Source of the DNA: Bacteroidota bacterium
GTDB taxonomy: Bacteria > Bacteroidota > Rhodothermia > Rhodothermales > Bin80
Direction of reading: 5' to 3'
NCBI GenBank assembly: GCA_026708685.1
Contig: JAPOUL010000016.1
Span: forward strand, 1-64,000
DNA length: 64,000 nt
Below, in pieces: positions 55,531-64,000 of the stretch; positions within the stretch are counted from its first letter, which is position 1, and every line of letters starts with the position of its first letter. The notes beneath the pieces are model-generated. The model saw only the letters and a program-made list of their open reading frames with translations. It did not search any database and had not been told where the DNA came from. Made by a program: the position numbers and the translations under genes.

Positions 55531-56571
55531 TTATGGCACTGAGCCAAATCCATCAGAATGGCTAAATTTTTTTTGCGCTAGATCAGAAAATCGTTGCTTT
55601 CGAGAGATCAGATAGTCAAAAAGAACTCGACCGTTGTAGGAGGGGAGAGCTTCTATATTGGATGGAGGAGAGTATTGGTAGCGCATCTTGTGGGCATGAA
55701 GATAACCACGCATCACCGCAAAGGCATGCTTCCACTGTCCACGAATCAGCCACATGAGTGCAGCACAATGATCAAGGATGATTCGTTGCAAGAATACTTT
55801 TCGAAAATGAAGAGGTGGTAGATTCTTGTAGAGCATTAAAATGCTGTTGCGAATATTGTAATAGAGTTTTTGGCTATTTTTTCTTGAGAGGGTTGCACCT
55901 CCCATATGGTAGACTGTACTCTGGGGAACAACCCCGATTTGATACCCAAACCGTCGTAATCGCCAGCATAAATCAATCTCTTCCATGTGAAGGCCAAACA
56001 ACTCATCAAGTAAGCCCACCTCCTCTAATGCACTACGGCGCAGGAGCATCGCAGCTCCGCTTGCCCAGTCGATACAGGAAGGAGCGTCATACTGCCCAGT
56101 GTCTCGCTCCGTTGTTTCAAAGATGCGTCCCCGTGCAAACGGGTATCCGAGTTGATCAAGAAATCCACCACAGGCTCCCGCATACTCAAAGGAATCTCTT
56201 TTCTTGAAGTGTAAAATTTTTGGCTGAAGAGCTCCAATCTGAGGAAACTTCTCGGCATATTCAACTAGGGGGGAAAGCCAGTTTCGGGAGACTTCTACAT
56301 CATTGTTGAGCAAAATCACATAGTCCGTTTTCAGGGACTCAATGGCTTCATTGTTTGCACGACTAAATAGCCAATTGTCAGGATGAGCCATGATCTCAAC
56401 ATTAGGAAAGTGTTCTTGGACCCATTCAATGGATTGATCTGAGGAGTGATTGTCAACAAAGATAATGCGGAGGTTGTCCCAATCGGTTTGAACAACAGAC
56501 GGAAGACACTTCTGGATAATGGGGAGCCCATTGTAGGAGACAATGATCACTGCCACACTTGGAGTTACCAT
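55531..56571 (-). CDS. Glycosyltransferase family 2 (rhamnosyltransferase-like)
   Basis: A 346-aa GT-A fold enzyme from the chosen ATG (MVTPSVAVIIVSYNG). The nucleotide-sugar site is FVDNHSSDQS, the metal motif is LLNNDVEV, and the catalytic region is GLHMEEIDLCWRLRRFGY. A C-terminal helical segment (LRKVFLQ ... ALMWLIRG) follows. The family resembles WbbL-type enzymes that add sugars to cell-envelope polysaccharide. An upstream in-frame ATG (56643) would overlap the preceding lipoprotein gene by about 50 bp and lacks the family opening. It is the last gene of the trp/lipoprotein minus-strand run, 19 bp after the DUF4296-like gene. Confidence 0.88.
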   Translation of the reverse strand: MVTPSVAVIIVSYNGLPIIQKCLPSVVQTDWDNLRIIFVDNHSSDQSIEWVQEHFPNVEIMAHPDNWLFSRANNEAIESLKTDYVILLNNDVEVSRNWLSPLVEYAEKFPQIGALQPKILHFKKRDSFEYAGACGGFLDQLGYPFARGRIFETTERDTGQYDAPSCIDWASGAAMLLRRSALEEVGLLDELFGLHMEEIDLCWRLRRFGYQIGVVPQSTVYHMGGATLSRKNSQKLYYNIRNSILMLYKNLPPLHFRKVFLQRIILDHCAALMWLIRGQWKHAFAVMRGYLHAHKMRYQYSPPSNIEALPSYNGRVLFDYLISRKQRFSDLAQKKFSHSDGFGSVP

Positions 56572-56590
56572 AGATGAATCCGCAGATACA

Positions 56591-56935
56591 CTAAAATCCA
56601 GAGACAGATCTGGATTCCTGTGCCATTTGATTGTTGACCTCATTCAAAACAGCCAAATAGGTATCAGGATGTTTGGAGTAGAATTCAATCCGATCGGTAT
56701 ACTCATCGGGAGACAGACCGTGATAGGACAGAATAGAATCAAACGGGATGTCACCTGTACCAAACCCTAATTCCGTTCTTGCGTTGATCAAATTGACATC
56801 CACAAAGACATCAATCATGACGCTGTCCATCTCACTGAGTTCTGACTCATCTTTTGTGGATACACATCCAATATGAAGCATGAGGATCGTGATGATCCAA
56901 CAAGCATTAAATGCCTTCAGGTTGGGTTTCTTCAA
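56591..56935 (-). CDS. Small lipoprotein resembling DUF4296, probable TTG start
   Basis: The protein part is a leader plus about 90 residues: FVDVNLINARTEL, then ILSYHGLSPDEYTDRIEFYSKHP and YLAVLNEVNNQM. This matches the helical pattern of Bacteroidota DUF4296 lipoproteins. No ATG fits the leader. A TTG at 56935 gives (M)KKPNLKAFNACWIITILMLHIGC, with a basic n-region, a hydrophobic core and a G-C lipobox end. Frames starting further upstream (ATG-type start at 57058) overlap the previous gene by 150 bp and would bury the leader. With TTG it overlaps the DUF4837-like gene by 29 bp. Function unknown; outer-membrane lipoprotein expected. Confidence 0.65.
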   Translation of the reverse strand: MKKPNLKAFNACWIITILMLHIGCVSTKDESELSEMDSVMIDVFVDVNLINARTELGFGTGDIPFDSILSYHGLSPDEYTDRIEFYSKHPDTYLAVLNEVNNQMAQESRSVSGF

Positions 56936-58031
56936 GTGTTCGGAATGTATGGGCGATGACTTCCATTTGGCGAAGAAATTCTCGCTTCGAGAAGTTAGGG
57001 GCGAACACCATTCCATCAATGAGATAGAGTCGTTGGCTGGATTCATCATAAAATGCATAGGTTAAAAAGGGGCCTCCCATCCCAAATGGGAATTTACGTC
57101 CATTTTCTCGACCGACCATATGCCATAATCCCCTAAATTCAATCGCATAGCGCTCCTTAAAATTAATTTCCTGAGCAGTCATCGGTCGCCGGCGGTCAAT
57201 CTCAATCCATCCACCGGCTGTGCCACCAATATACATTTGTGTCAGGGAATCCCGAGTAGCCACCATCCATTCAGGATTCAGTTTGGACGGATCGGCTTGA
57301 TCTTCGTAATAGACAAAAACACTTCGCCAGGTTTCCGTCAGTGTACGGCGGAGCCATACGAATTGAGTCGTGTCTAGAGCAATAAAATAGTCATGCTGTC
57401 CATGAACGGCAAATCCATGTCGGTTCATGATCGTTTCCTCCAGATCGTGCTGGCGGCCAAGATCAAACATTTCACGATGCAGGCGTTGTCTGGAGATGGT
57501 ATTATAGTGGTATCTCAATTCATCAGAATAGTCTTCAAGAGATGCAATCAAATCATCCGATGAAGCTCCGACAAGATAATAAACCAATTGGCTTCTGCGC
57601 CACTGGTTGGGTCTTGCTACAAGAGCAGGTGAACCCTCATTAATCATCTGACGCACGGAGTCATCGCTAAAGATTGCGTTCAGGTATTGATGTTCAAGAC
57701 TTGCCGAAGAAGAAACGGAATCAGATGATATCAAGCCAACGAAGAGTACATTTTTACGCTCCTTCACCATATCAAAGATGGCATTTGAAGTCAGGCCAAT
57801 CGCGGTAAGATCAAATTCTGGTTCAACGGAGGGCAAGGTTTCAATTCCACCACCTATATGGATTCGCAGGGCTTCACCGACATTCCCATTCCAGAGAGCT
57901 GAATCAATCACCACAGTCATCTGGCCTTCCTCTCCAATAGCATCAGGACGAAAGTCCCCCCCCAGCAAACCACCATCACCACATCCGATAGCAGATACTG
58001 TAACAAGGGCGAAGAATAAAATTCGTAGCAT
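56907..58031 (-). CDS. DUF4837-like lipoprotein
   Basis: A protein of about 374 aa from the ATG at 58031, starting MLRILFFALVTVSAIGCGDGG, a clear lipoprotein signal with lipobox SAIGC. The mature part begins with FRPDAIGEEGQMTVVIDS and has LRIHIGGGIETLPSVEPEFDL. It ends with a segment containing WHMVGRENG and GGPFLTYAFYD, as in DUF4837 proteins of Bacteroidota. A frame from 58121 would overlap trpA by about 80 bp and hide the signal peptide. It starts 8 bases after the trpA stop, so it is probably transcribed with the trp genes. Function unknown. Confidence 0.82.
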   Translation of the reverse strand: MLRILFFALVTVSAIGCGDGGLLGGDFRPDAIGEEGQMTVVIDSALWNGNVGEALRIHIGGGIETLPSVEPEFDLTAIGLTSNAIFDMVKERKNVLFVGLISSDSVSSSASLEHQYLNAIFSDDSVRQMINEGSPALVARPNQWRRSQLVYYLVGASSDDLIASLEDYSDELRYHYNTISRQRLHREMFDLGRQHDLEETIMNRHGFAVHGQHDYFIALDTTQFVWLRRTLTETWRSVFVYYEDQADPSKLNPEWMVATRDSLTQMYIGGTAGGWIEIDRRRPMTAQEINFKERYAIEFRGLWHMVGRENGRKFPFGMGGPFLTYAFYDESSQRLYLIDGMVFAPNFSKREFLRQMEVIAHTFRTLEETQPEGI

Positions 58032-58039
58032 GATGTATC

Positions 58040-58855
58040 TTAAAGAGTTGGTTTGAGCGAGCGGATAAATAGTGTCAGCTTCTGGCAACGCTTTTGCAGA
58101 GTCAGGTCTGAATACCCCCAAAGGCGTTTAATTTCCTTGATCACAGCTGAGCCAACGATAAAGCCATCGGTATGTTTGGACAGCCGCTTGGCATCTTGGT
58201 GAGATTGAATGCCAAAGCCAACCATCAAGGGGTTCTTATCAATGATGTGGCGTGCATCCTTTAAATAGGAATTGATCGTATCCTGCTGTCCATCCAATCC
58301 AGTTCCCGTAAGACCAGTAATGGAAACGCAATAGACAAATCCATCGGATAATTGATCAATCTGCTTCATGCGCTCAATGGATGTATTCGGTGCAACGAGA
58401 AACACCAAATGAAGACGATCCTGCTGGGCATGGTCACGGAGCATGGATGCTTCCTGGGGTGGAAGATCAGGAATGATGAATCCATCTGCTCCAGCGAGAG
58501 CTGCCTCAGTACAGAATGTGCGAATGCCAAATTTTAGGATGGGGTTAATATATCCCATTAGAAGGAGGGGAGTCTCACTGGTTTTTCGAAACGCTCTGAC
58601 GGCATCCAAAGTACTTTTCATCGTAGCCCCTGCCTGAAGAGCCGTAGTACTTGAATGTTGGATGGGTAACCCTTCGGCCAATGGATCGCTGTGGGGCATA
58701 CCCAATTCAATAAAGTCGGCACCTCCTTGATCAATCGCATGAAGCAAATGAAGTGTATCATCAGGACTTGGAAATCCACTGGTCAGAAAGATTCCCATCG
58801 CTTTTTGCCCTCTTTGCTGTAGCGAATGGAGTTTGATAGACAATCGTGAACTCAT
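58040..58855 (-). CDS. trpA: Tryptophan synthase alpha chain
   Basis: A 271-aa TIM barrel that cleaves indole-3-glycerol phosphate to indole and glyceraldehyde 3-phosphate, passing indole to TrpB through a tunnel. Catalytic Glu50 (E. coli Glu49) is in DFIELGMP. The position of catalytic Asp60 is Glu61 here (SDPLAEG), a conservative but notable change. The phosphate-binding GLTGTG and VGFGIQ segments are present. Its ATG overlaps the trpB stop codon by four bases, showing translational coupling. Order on the minus strand: trpF-trpB-trpA. Confidence 0.94.
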   Translation of the reverse strand: MSSRLSIKLHSLQQRGQKAMGIFLTSGFPSPDDTLHLLHAIDQGGADFIELGMPHSDPLAEGLPIQHSSTTALQAGATMKSTLDAVRAFRKTSETPLLLMGYINPILKFGIRTFCTEAALAGADGFIIPDLPPQEASMLRDHAQQDRLHLVFLVAPNTSIERMKQIDQLSDGFVYCVSITGLTGTGLDGQQDTINSYLKDARHIIDKNPLMVGFGIQSHQDAKRLSKHTDGFIVGSAVIKEIKRLWGYSDLTLQKRCQKLTLFIRSLKPTL

Positions 58856-60042
58856 AGGTGATCCATGATGGTTTGCATGTCTTTATCTCCACGACCAGAG
58901 CAGTTGACGACAATGACGGCATCATTCTCCATTTGATGGACAATCGTTTCCAGTGCGGCGATGGCATGTGCCGTTTCAAGTGCTGGGATTATTCCTTCGG
59001 TACGAGATAATAGGGAAACCCCTTTTAGGGCAGCATCATCGGTTTCGGAGAGATAGTGGACACGTCCAAGATCTTTCAGATAGGAATGTTCGGGTCCCAC
59101 CCCTGGATAATCCAAGCCAGCAGAGACTGAATGGGCAAGTGAAATTTGTCCCTCCTGATCCTGTAGAAGATAGCTCATAGCTCCATGTAAAACGCCTACT
59201 TCTCCCAGCGTGAGGGTCGCTGCATGTTTTCCATGTAGCCCTTCACCGGCAGCCTCTACGCCAAACATTTGTACATCAGGTGCATTGATAAATGGGTAGA
59301 AGATCCCAATTGCATTGGATCCACCACCTACACAAGCGACGACCGCATCAGGAGTCGACCGTTGGACTTTTTCCTGGAGCTGTGTCTGGACTTCTTCACC
59401 GATGATTTTGTGAAAGGTGCGCACCATCATTGGATAGGGATGGGGCCCAACGACCGAACCGATGATATAAAACGTATCTGTAGGGTTAGAGACCCAATCA
59501 CGGATGGCTTCATTGGTCGCATCCTTGAGTGTTTGGCTTCCACTGGTAGCCGGTCTGACCTCTGCTCCCAAGAGCTTCATACGCTCTACGTTCAATGCCT
59601 GCCGATCCATGTCTTCGGCACCCATATAGACGATACATTGAAGTCCAAATCGTGCCGCCACTGTGGCGGTAGCTACGCCATGCTGTCCAGCACCCGTTTC
59701 TGCAATAATACGGGTTTTACCCATTTGAAGGGCAAGCAAGATCTGCCCAATCGTGTTATTGATTTTGTGTGCACCGGTGTGGCATAGGTCTTCACGCTTC
59801 AGATAGATCTGTCCCCTTCCTAATTCATGGCTGAGTCGCTCTGCAAAGGTCAGTGCGGTAGGGCGGCCGACATACGTATGAAGAAGTGATAGATATTGAT
59901 GTTGAAAGGCAGGATCAGCCCAGGAGCGTTCAAAGGCTTCCTGAACAGCATGGAGCTCGGGGATCAGGATCTCGGGAACGAAAGCACCTCCATACGGTCC
60001 GAAGCGTCCATTCTGATCGGGTGCATCATACCCCATGGTCAT
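58852..60042 (-). CDS. trpB: Tryptophan synthase beta chain
   Basis: A PLP enzyme that joins indole and serine to make tryptophan. Motifs: [13 protein letters not shown] at the N-terminus, the PLP lysine in [26 protein letters not shown], the phosphate-binding [10 protein letters not shown], and [12 protein letters not shown] at the C-terminus. The start is ambiguous among three nearby ATG codons (60060, 60042, 60036); I use 60042, with a short overlap with trpF. Length of about 396 aa is normal. It is translationally coupled with trpA downstream. Confidence 0.95.
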   Translation of the reverse strand: MTMGYDAPDQNGRFGPYGGAFVPEILIPELHAVQEAFERSWADPAFQHQYLSLLHTYVGRPTALTFAERLSHELGRGQIYLKREDLCHTGAHKINNTIGQILLALQMGKTRIIAETGAGQHGVATATVAARFGLQCIVYMGAEDMDRQALNVERMKLLGAEVRPATSGSQTLKDATNEAIRDWVSNPTDTFYIIGSVVGPHPYPMMVRTFHKIIGEEVQTQLQEKVQRSTPDAVVACVGGGSNAIGIFYPFINAPDVQMFGVEAAGEGLHGKHAATLTLGEVGVLHGAMSYLLQDQEGQISLAHSVSAGLDYPGVGPEHSYLKDLGRVHYLSETDDAALKGVSLLSRTEGIIPALETAHAIAALETIVHQMENDAVIVVNCSGRGDKDMQTIMDHL

Positions 60043-60667
60043 GGTTTTCAATGGATTCAAAGAAATGATTGATCAAATCAAAATTTTTAATGCCAGGCGA
60101 GTCTTCAACTCCACTGGATACATCCAGTCCCCAGGGGGATACCATCTGGAATGCCTCCTGGACATTCATGGGAGTTAATCCGCCAGCCAAAATGATCCGA
60201 AAGTCTTTGGATAACGATTGAGCTACACTCCAGTCAAATGATGTTCCAGTTCCGCCCGATAATTCTGGATGCCAAGTATCCAGAAGAAATGCATCTACAC
60301 AATGTTCATAGGCACCAAGAATTCGCGATAGAGATCGTGCAGTATCTTTGGGCTGAACACTGAATGCCTTGAAGACAGGGAGGGTTATACGATGACAGTA
60401 GGCTGGAGACTCATCTCCATGAAGTTGCACGACATCAAATCCAGCGGTTTCGCTGTTACGATTGACGGTTTCGGCATCAACATTGACAAATACGCCAACC
60501 GATTCTGGCCCGTGAATCCATTCAATGATTTCCTTGGCATGATGTGCATCAATAAAGCGAGGGCTACTGGGGTGTTGAATGAATCCCAGATAATCCACCC
60601 CTTTGCCAGCACAGAATCGTGCATCAGCGAGCGAAGTGATTCCGCAAATTTTTACTTTACAAGACAT
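60026..60667 (-). CDS. trpF: Phosphoribosylanthranilate isomerase
   Basis: A 213-aa TIM-barrel enzyme that isomerises phosphoribosylanthranilate in tryptophan synthesis. The catalytic Cys is in KICGIT at the N-terminus, and [12 protein letters not shown] is typical. The C-terminal phosphate site includes [14 protein letters not shown], and the catalytic Asp is in [16 protein letters not shown]. It is the first trp gene of the run; trpE, trpG, trpD and trpC are not in the window. It ends inside the start of trpB. The Eco57I-like remnant lies 73 bp upstream on the same strand, so the trp promoter should be in 60668-60739. Confidence 0.94.
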   Translation of the reverse strand: MSCKVKICGITSLADARFCAGKGVDYLGFIQHPSSPRFIDAHHAKEIIEWIHGPESVGVFVNVDAETVNRNSETAGFDVVQLHGDESPAYCHRITLPVFKAFSVQPKDTARSLSRILGAYEHCVDAFLLDTWHPELSGGTGTSFDWSVAQSLSKDFRIILAGGLTPMNVQEAFQMVSPWGLDVSSGVEDSPGIKNFDLINHFFESIENHDHGV

Positions 60668-60739
60668 AAAGATTGAGGGGTTCTTCCATGAATCTTGTGG
60701 ATAGTCAATAGAGTATGGGAGTCATCAGAGGGAATAGGG

Positions 60740-61159
60740 TCACATCACAATGTTTGCATTGGGTTCGCCAGATTCCAATGCATTGAACCAATGTAGACAC
60801 ATCTGCAAGGAAGAATACTGTCCATATTTCGCTTCCTCCTTCTTCTGAAAAGTCGTAAATGTCTCATAGATATACTGGATATCATCGGTATTGGTTACAC
60901 CGTAGAGATGAAAGAATGCGGCATCCAACTTCGCTCTCAGATTGAGTCGCTGTTGTGGATCCCATACAAAAGGAGGCTGCACCTCACCAGATTCACTGAT
61001 ATACCCCATCCCATCAGCAAGTGATGACATATCCGTAGAGGTATAGGTTAGTGTGAGTGCAGCTTCCGAGATCACTTTTTCAGCGGATTCTTGACCAAAA
61101 GAAAAAGAATGAAATGTTTCCAGAGAAACGACGGGCATCTGCTTTAAGACGAACCACAA
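60740..61159 (-). pseudogene. C-terminal part of the Eco57I-type methylase, out of frame with its main body
   Basis: This 139-codon frame has only a TTG at its beginning and reads WFVLKQMPVVSLETF, then RLNLRAKLDAAFFHLYGV, DIQYIYETF and EAKYGQYSS. That is the standard C-terminal end of Eco57I-family methylases. It continues directly from the upstream frame (QKVQTTHF) if one T is added to the T5 tract at 61158-61162. It is therefore the displaced tail of the same gene and not an independent protein, unless frameshifting occurs. Confidence 0.82.
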
Positions 61160-64000
61160 AAATGGGTTGTCTGAACTTTCTGACGGGCTACATAATCAAA
61201 AACGATCGAGTTCAGATTGGCTAGCATACACAGAAGTTGCGAAGGTGAGACTGGTTGATCTGCCGTAGTACGCAACAGAGGTAGGGTATGACCGACTCCA
61301 CTTCTGGGGATCAGAGCTGCAATCATCGTGCGCATGTTGGTGACCGATGTCACATCTTTGAATCCGATCATCCAAGGAGTTTGCTCAGGCCATGCGTCAT
61401 CATTGTCAAGGATCCAAAATCTAGGTTCAGGTAACCGGTTAGGATCTTGCTTTTCTGCATCGCTCAGGTCCTGTTTTTGTCCAGGCCGAAACAGATTTTC
61501 TGGATTGATTATGCTATCGGATGCCCGATGATCAAATGCCTGAACCATCTTGCCTTCATAGAGAGGAGACCACTCACCACGCTTACTTCCGAATCGATTG
61601 TTTCCAACGGGAAATGCCTTTTCATCCTGAAGTAACTGATTCCTTGTTCTAAACAAGTCTGAATCACTCCCCGTATTGTACATGGCATAATATTGAACAG
61701 GCCATGCTCTATGCTCCCCGTCTGATTTCTCATGGATTAGAACTGGCATTCGATCATAGATAGAGAAGGTGAGCTGAGCATCCCGTTGAGTACGAAAGAT
61801 CGGTGCAGTTCCAGTATTTGGATTGACTTTATGAAAATCAGAATGGGAAAGTTCAAAACATTTTTCTGGATGATTGACCTGTGCAGGATCATCAAGAAAA
61901 AAACCAAAACGAGTAGGATGGGAGGACTGCTGAGCACTGGCAAGAAAGACACAGAATTTGAATCGTCTGTCTACATCTGGAAAGAAGAGGGAGGCCTGCT
62001 CCGATGGATGGGATTTCAGATTTTCTTTCGATGATCGGGATCTACGGTTTTCAAAATCATAGAGTGCTCGCAGTTTACCCACATGAGCAATGCTCCGAAA
62101 GAATTTCGCGAATTGCTTGTCGCCAGCGATTCCTGAAGGAATCAAAAGTCCTATGCGTCCACTCGGCTTGATCAGCGATAATGAACGAGCCAGGAACATG
62201 GCATACAGGTTTTTGCCGCGCCCAATGTCTTTGTAAACATCCAATCGCGGCACGACCGCATTGATCCTTTCAATGCGCTGTTTGGCAAGAATAAATTCCT
62301 CAGCCAGTGGGTCATCGGATTTTTGAAGTGCGGTTATCATCTGATGACGTTCCGCTGAGGTCAAAGTATAGGCAATCTCGGGTTTCCGAGTCATGAACCA
62401 CTCAATGGGCTTTAACTCCATCCGTTCCCACGGTGGATTCCCAACGATGGCATCAAAGCCTGAGTCATCACCATTGGAGTTCCAGTCAATCCATACATCT
62501 GGGAAAGCGATCTCCCAGATCAGGAAATTTTCCCGCTGTGCAAGGTCTCTCACATCCCGCATCAGATCCACGGTCTCTGGATCAATCACATCGGATGGTT
62601 GGGGCAGTGGGTAGCCCAGTGCAATCTGAACTGGATCGCCAAATCCACCGTCAAGCCATAAGGAAAAGACCTGACGCACACCTGCATCCGAAAGATTGAA
62701 CCACTCAAAAGCATGGTACATGGCTACAAATGCATGCAGTGGCTGACTGGCGGTATGAATCTGTGAGAACATATTCTGAGAACGAGAGATATCGGAAACA
62801 TCTACATCCTCTATCCGATTCAGTACTCTCATCTGTTCCATGGTGGAAATGGCCTCCAGCACTGGTTCACGCATCAAAAAACCATGTTTTTCAACATGAG
62901 AGAGTACTCTGGGTGTCTCAGCTCCAAACAGGCTATCTCCACAGATCAGATGGTGATCAAGAAAACTCAACGGAGCCCCCGTAGTGAGCGTATGAAGCCA
63001 AAGCGACACCTTGGCCAGCTCAACCGCCATTGGATTCTTGTCTACGCCATAAATGCATCGCTTGAGCACCAGTCGACGAATAAGTCTCTGCTGATCTAGG
63101 AGTGCATCCTCAATCACCCAGGAATTCTTTTGGGCATTGTCACGAATACGATGCTCCATCTCTTTCACCTGAGCAGCGACGGGAGAACAATACCCGTCTA
63201 CAAGTACTTCCGAGTACGCAATCGCATTTACTACGTGTTCAGCCAACTGATCAACCAGGTTCACCAAAAAATGCCCCGATCCCATGGATGGATCACACAT
63301 TTTGAGGTCAAGAATGGCCAGGGCTGGGTCCACTTTGGAGAGTTCAACACGGATATCATCGGTAAATTCTTGATGACTTACATCAAGCTCATTCACCTTC
63401 TCTTTGAATGCTTCCTTAGCACGGTGAATGAGTGGTGTGATTGTTTGGGAAACAATCAGGCTTACAAGGTCATCTGGAGTATAGTAGCTTCCCTGATTTT
63501 TTCGTGCAGACGAGTTGAGTTGAATGTGAACTCTACCATCACGCCGGACGACTTCCTGATCAAGAAGTTGCTCATAAATGGCACCAAGATGTTGGACCCC
63601 TAAATTCCGATAATTGATATAGCGGCGACCAGAGGAGGTTTTCTCAAATGAAAGAGCATCCACCACTTGTGCCATCATTGCATCGTGGAGGGTAATTTCA
63701 TTGAGAAGCAGGGTTTGAGATAAATCAAACAATCCACCATTGTACGGGGGCAGTCCTATGGAAGAATCTCCGTCGGCGATGATCCGGCAGATGGCTTGAA
63801 AACAGCACCAATAGATGCCTGTTTGATTGGAGAAGACATCAAACTCGTCTTTTCTTCGTCCAACATCATTGCGGATCAGCTTCCGAAAGGAGTAATCATC
63901 GTATCTGCGATCATGCACGGGCAGGAGTCCTCGGTCTTCACTGTAGAGTAGAAACAGAAGTCGATAGAGAAAGATCAGGGTTGATTGTCGGATCTGACTG
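61144..64000 (-). CDS. Eco57I-type (type IIG-like) DNA methylase, 5' end beyond window, frameshifted near 3' end
   Basis: The frame is open to the window edge, giving at least 952 residues without the N-terminus. The reading before the first possible GTG start includes LLFLLYSEDRGLLPVHDRRY, a block conserved in this family, so the true start lies outside. Motifs: GSYYTPDDLVSLIV, SAM motif DPSMGSGHFLVNL, IYGVDKNPMAVELAKVSLW, and catalytic IVGNPPWERM, which has Trp for Tyr as is usual in this class. A premature stop at 61144 follows a one-base shift in a T5 tract, and the normal tail continues in the next frame. No nuclease or helicase gene of the system is within the window. Restriction or phage defence is inferred. 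Confidence 0.85.
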   Translation of the reverse strand, partial: SQIRQSTLIFLYRLLFLLYSEDRGLLPVHDRRYDDYSFRKLIRNDVGRRKDEFDVFSNQTGIYWCCFQAICRIIADGDSSIGLPPYNGGLFDLSQTLLLNEITLHDAMMAQVVDALSFEKTSSGRRYINYRNLGVQHLGAIYEQLLDQEVVRRDGRVHIQLNSSARKNQGSYYTPDDLVSLIVSQTITPLIHRAKEAFKEKVNELDVSHQEFTDDIRVELSKVDPALAILDLKMCDPSMGSGHFLVNLVDQLAEHVVNAIAYSEVLVDGYCSPVAAQVKEMEHRIRDNAQKNSWVIEDALLDQQRLIRRLVLKRCIYGVDKNPMAVELAKVSLWLHTLTTGAPLSFLDHHLICGDSLFGAETPRVLSHVEKHGFLMREPVLEAISTMEQMRVLNRIEDVDVSDISRSQNMFSQIHTASQPLHAFVAMYHAFEWFNLSDAGVRQVFSLWLDGGFGDPVQIALGYPLPQPSDVIDPETVDLMRDVRDLAQRENFLIWEIAFPDVWIDWNSNGDDSGFDAIVGNPPWERMELKPIEWFMTRKPEIAYTLTSAERHQMITALQKSDDPLAEEFILAKQRIERINAVVPRLDVYKDIGRGKNLYAMFLARSLSLIKPSGRIGLLIPSGIAGDKQFAKFFRSIAHVGKLRALYDFENRRSRSSKENLKSHPSEQASLFFPDVDRRFKFCVFLASAQQSSHPTRFGFFLDDPAQVNHPEKCFELSHSDFHKVNPNTGTAPIFRTQRDAQLTFSIYDRMPVLIHEKSDGEHRAWPVQYYAMYNTGSDSDLFRTRNQLLQDEKAFPVGNNRFGSKRGEWSPLYEGKMVQAFDHRASDSIINPENLFRPGQKQDLSDAEKQDPNRLPEPRFWILDNDDAWPEQTPWMIGFKDVTSVTNMRTMIAALIPRSGVGHTLPLLRTTADQPVSPSQLLCMLANLNSIVFDYVARQKVQTTHFCGSS

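Noticed and set aside
61155-61165. Programmed ribosomal frameshift at the T5 tract
   Set aside because: There is no canonical slippery heptamer with a clear downstream structure, and the family is not known for it; mutation, slippage or sequencing error is more likely.
60740-64000. Complete BREX or DISARM locus
   Set aside because: Only an Eco57I-type methylase is visible; no pglZ, brxC, drmA, drmB or helicase genes are in the window, and the gene runs off the edge.

Overview
The window reads as a chromosomal segment of a Bacteroidota-type bacterium, most likely from the Rhodothermia/Balneola side of the phylum. The clues are a RicT/PSP1 protein with the Cys-rich N-terminus typical of Bacteroidota, lipoproteins resembling the DUF4837 and DUF4296 families, a class II DAHP synthase, an EF-G-like second GTPase, and start codons that mostly lack a recognisable Shine-Dalgarno sequence. 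The taxonomic placement is inference. No rRNA is present. Two tRNA genes are visible, tRNA-Ile2/Met(CAU) and tRNA-Thr(CGU), and neither encodes CCA.

Layout: 1-3.3 kb holds accD and an EF-G-like GTPase, transcribed divergently. 3.4-11.4 kb is one giant secreted repeat protein of 2672 aa with about 16 Calx-beta-like repeats and a C-terminal beta-barrel. 11.9-17 kb has ricT, holB, a tRNA, a GroES-like protein and a sodium:solute symporter. 17.5-21.6 kb has apt, ridA, a 99-bp MITE-like element, an SDR, mnmA and a small lipoprotein that overlaps mnmA. 21.6-23.6 kb is a two-gene trans-3-hydroxy-L-proline to proline pathway. 23.9-30.4 kb is a type III-like restriction-modification pair. 30.7-34.5 kb has tRNA-Thr, an M32 carboxypeptidase, a ribosome hibernation factor and DAHP synthase. 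34.5-44.2 kb has a 15-repeat Sel1 protein and two divergent RND efflux units. 44.4-49 kb has methylmalonate-semialdehyde dehydrogenase and a secreted BNR/sortilin-type propeller protein. 49.2-55.4 kb is a tandem pair of almost identical ~985-aa N6-adenine methylase-like proteins. 55.5-60.7 kb is a minus-strand run trpF-trpB-trpA, two lipoproteins and a glycosyltransferase. 60.7-64 kb is a frameshifted Eco57I-type methylase gene that runs off the window.

How the genes relate: most are housekeeping genes in short transcription units. Clear functional couples are hydroxyproline dehydratase with its reductase, Mod with Res, trpF/B/A, and the RND adaptor with its pumps. Three unrelated kinds of DNA methyltransferase lie in about 40 kb, interleaved with core metabolism rather than in one compact island. 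I see no CRISPR array, prophage, integrase or intact transposase.

The best candidates for something unusual are three. The tandem N6-methylase pair has an identical 2.36-kb body flanked by diverged ends. The Eco57I-like gene has a one-base frameshift in a T5 tract. The 99-bp inverted-repeat element has a perfect 4-bp target duplication, and a related terminus lies at the window's left edge.
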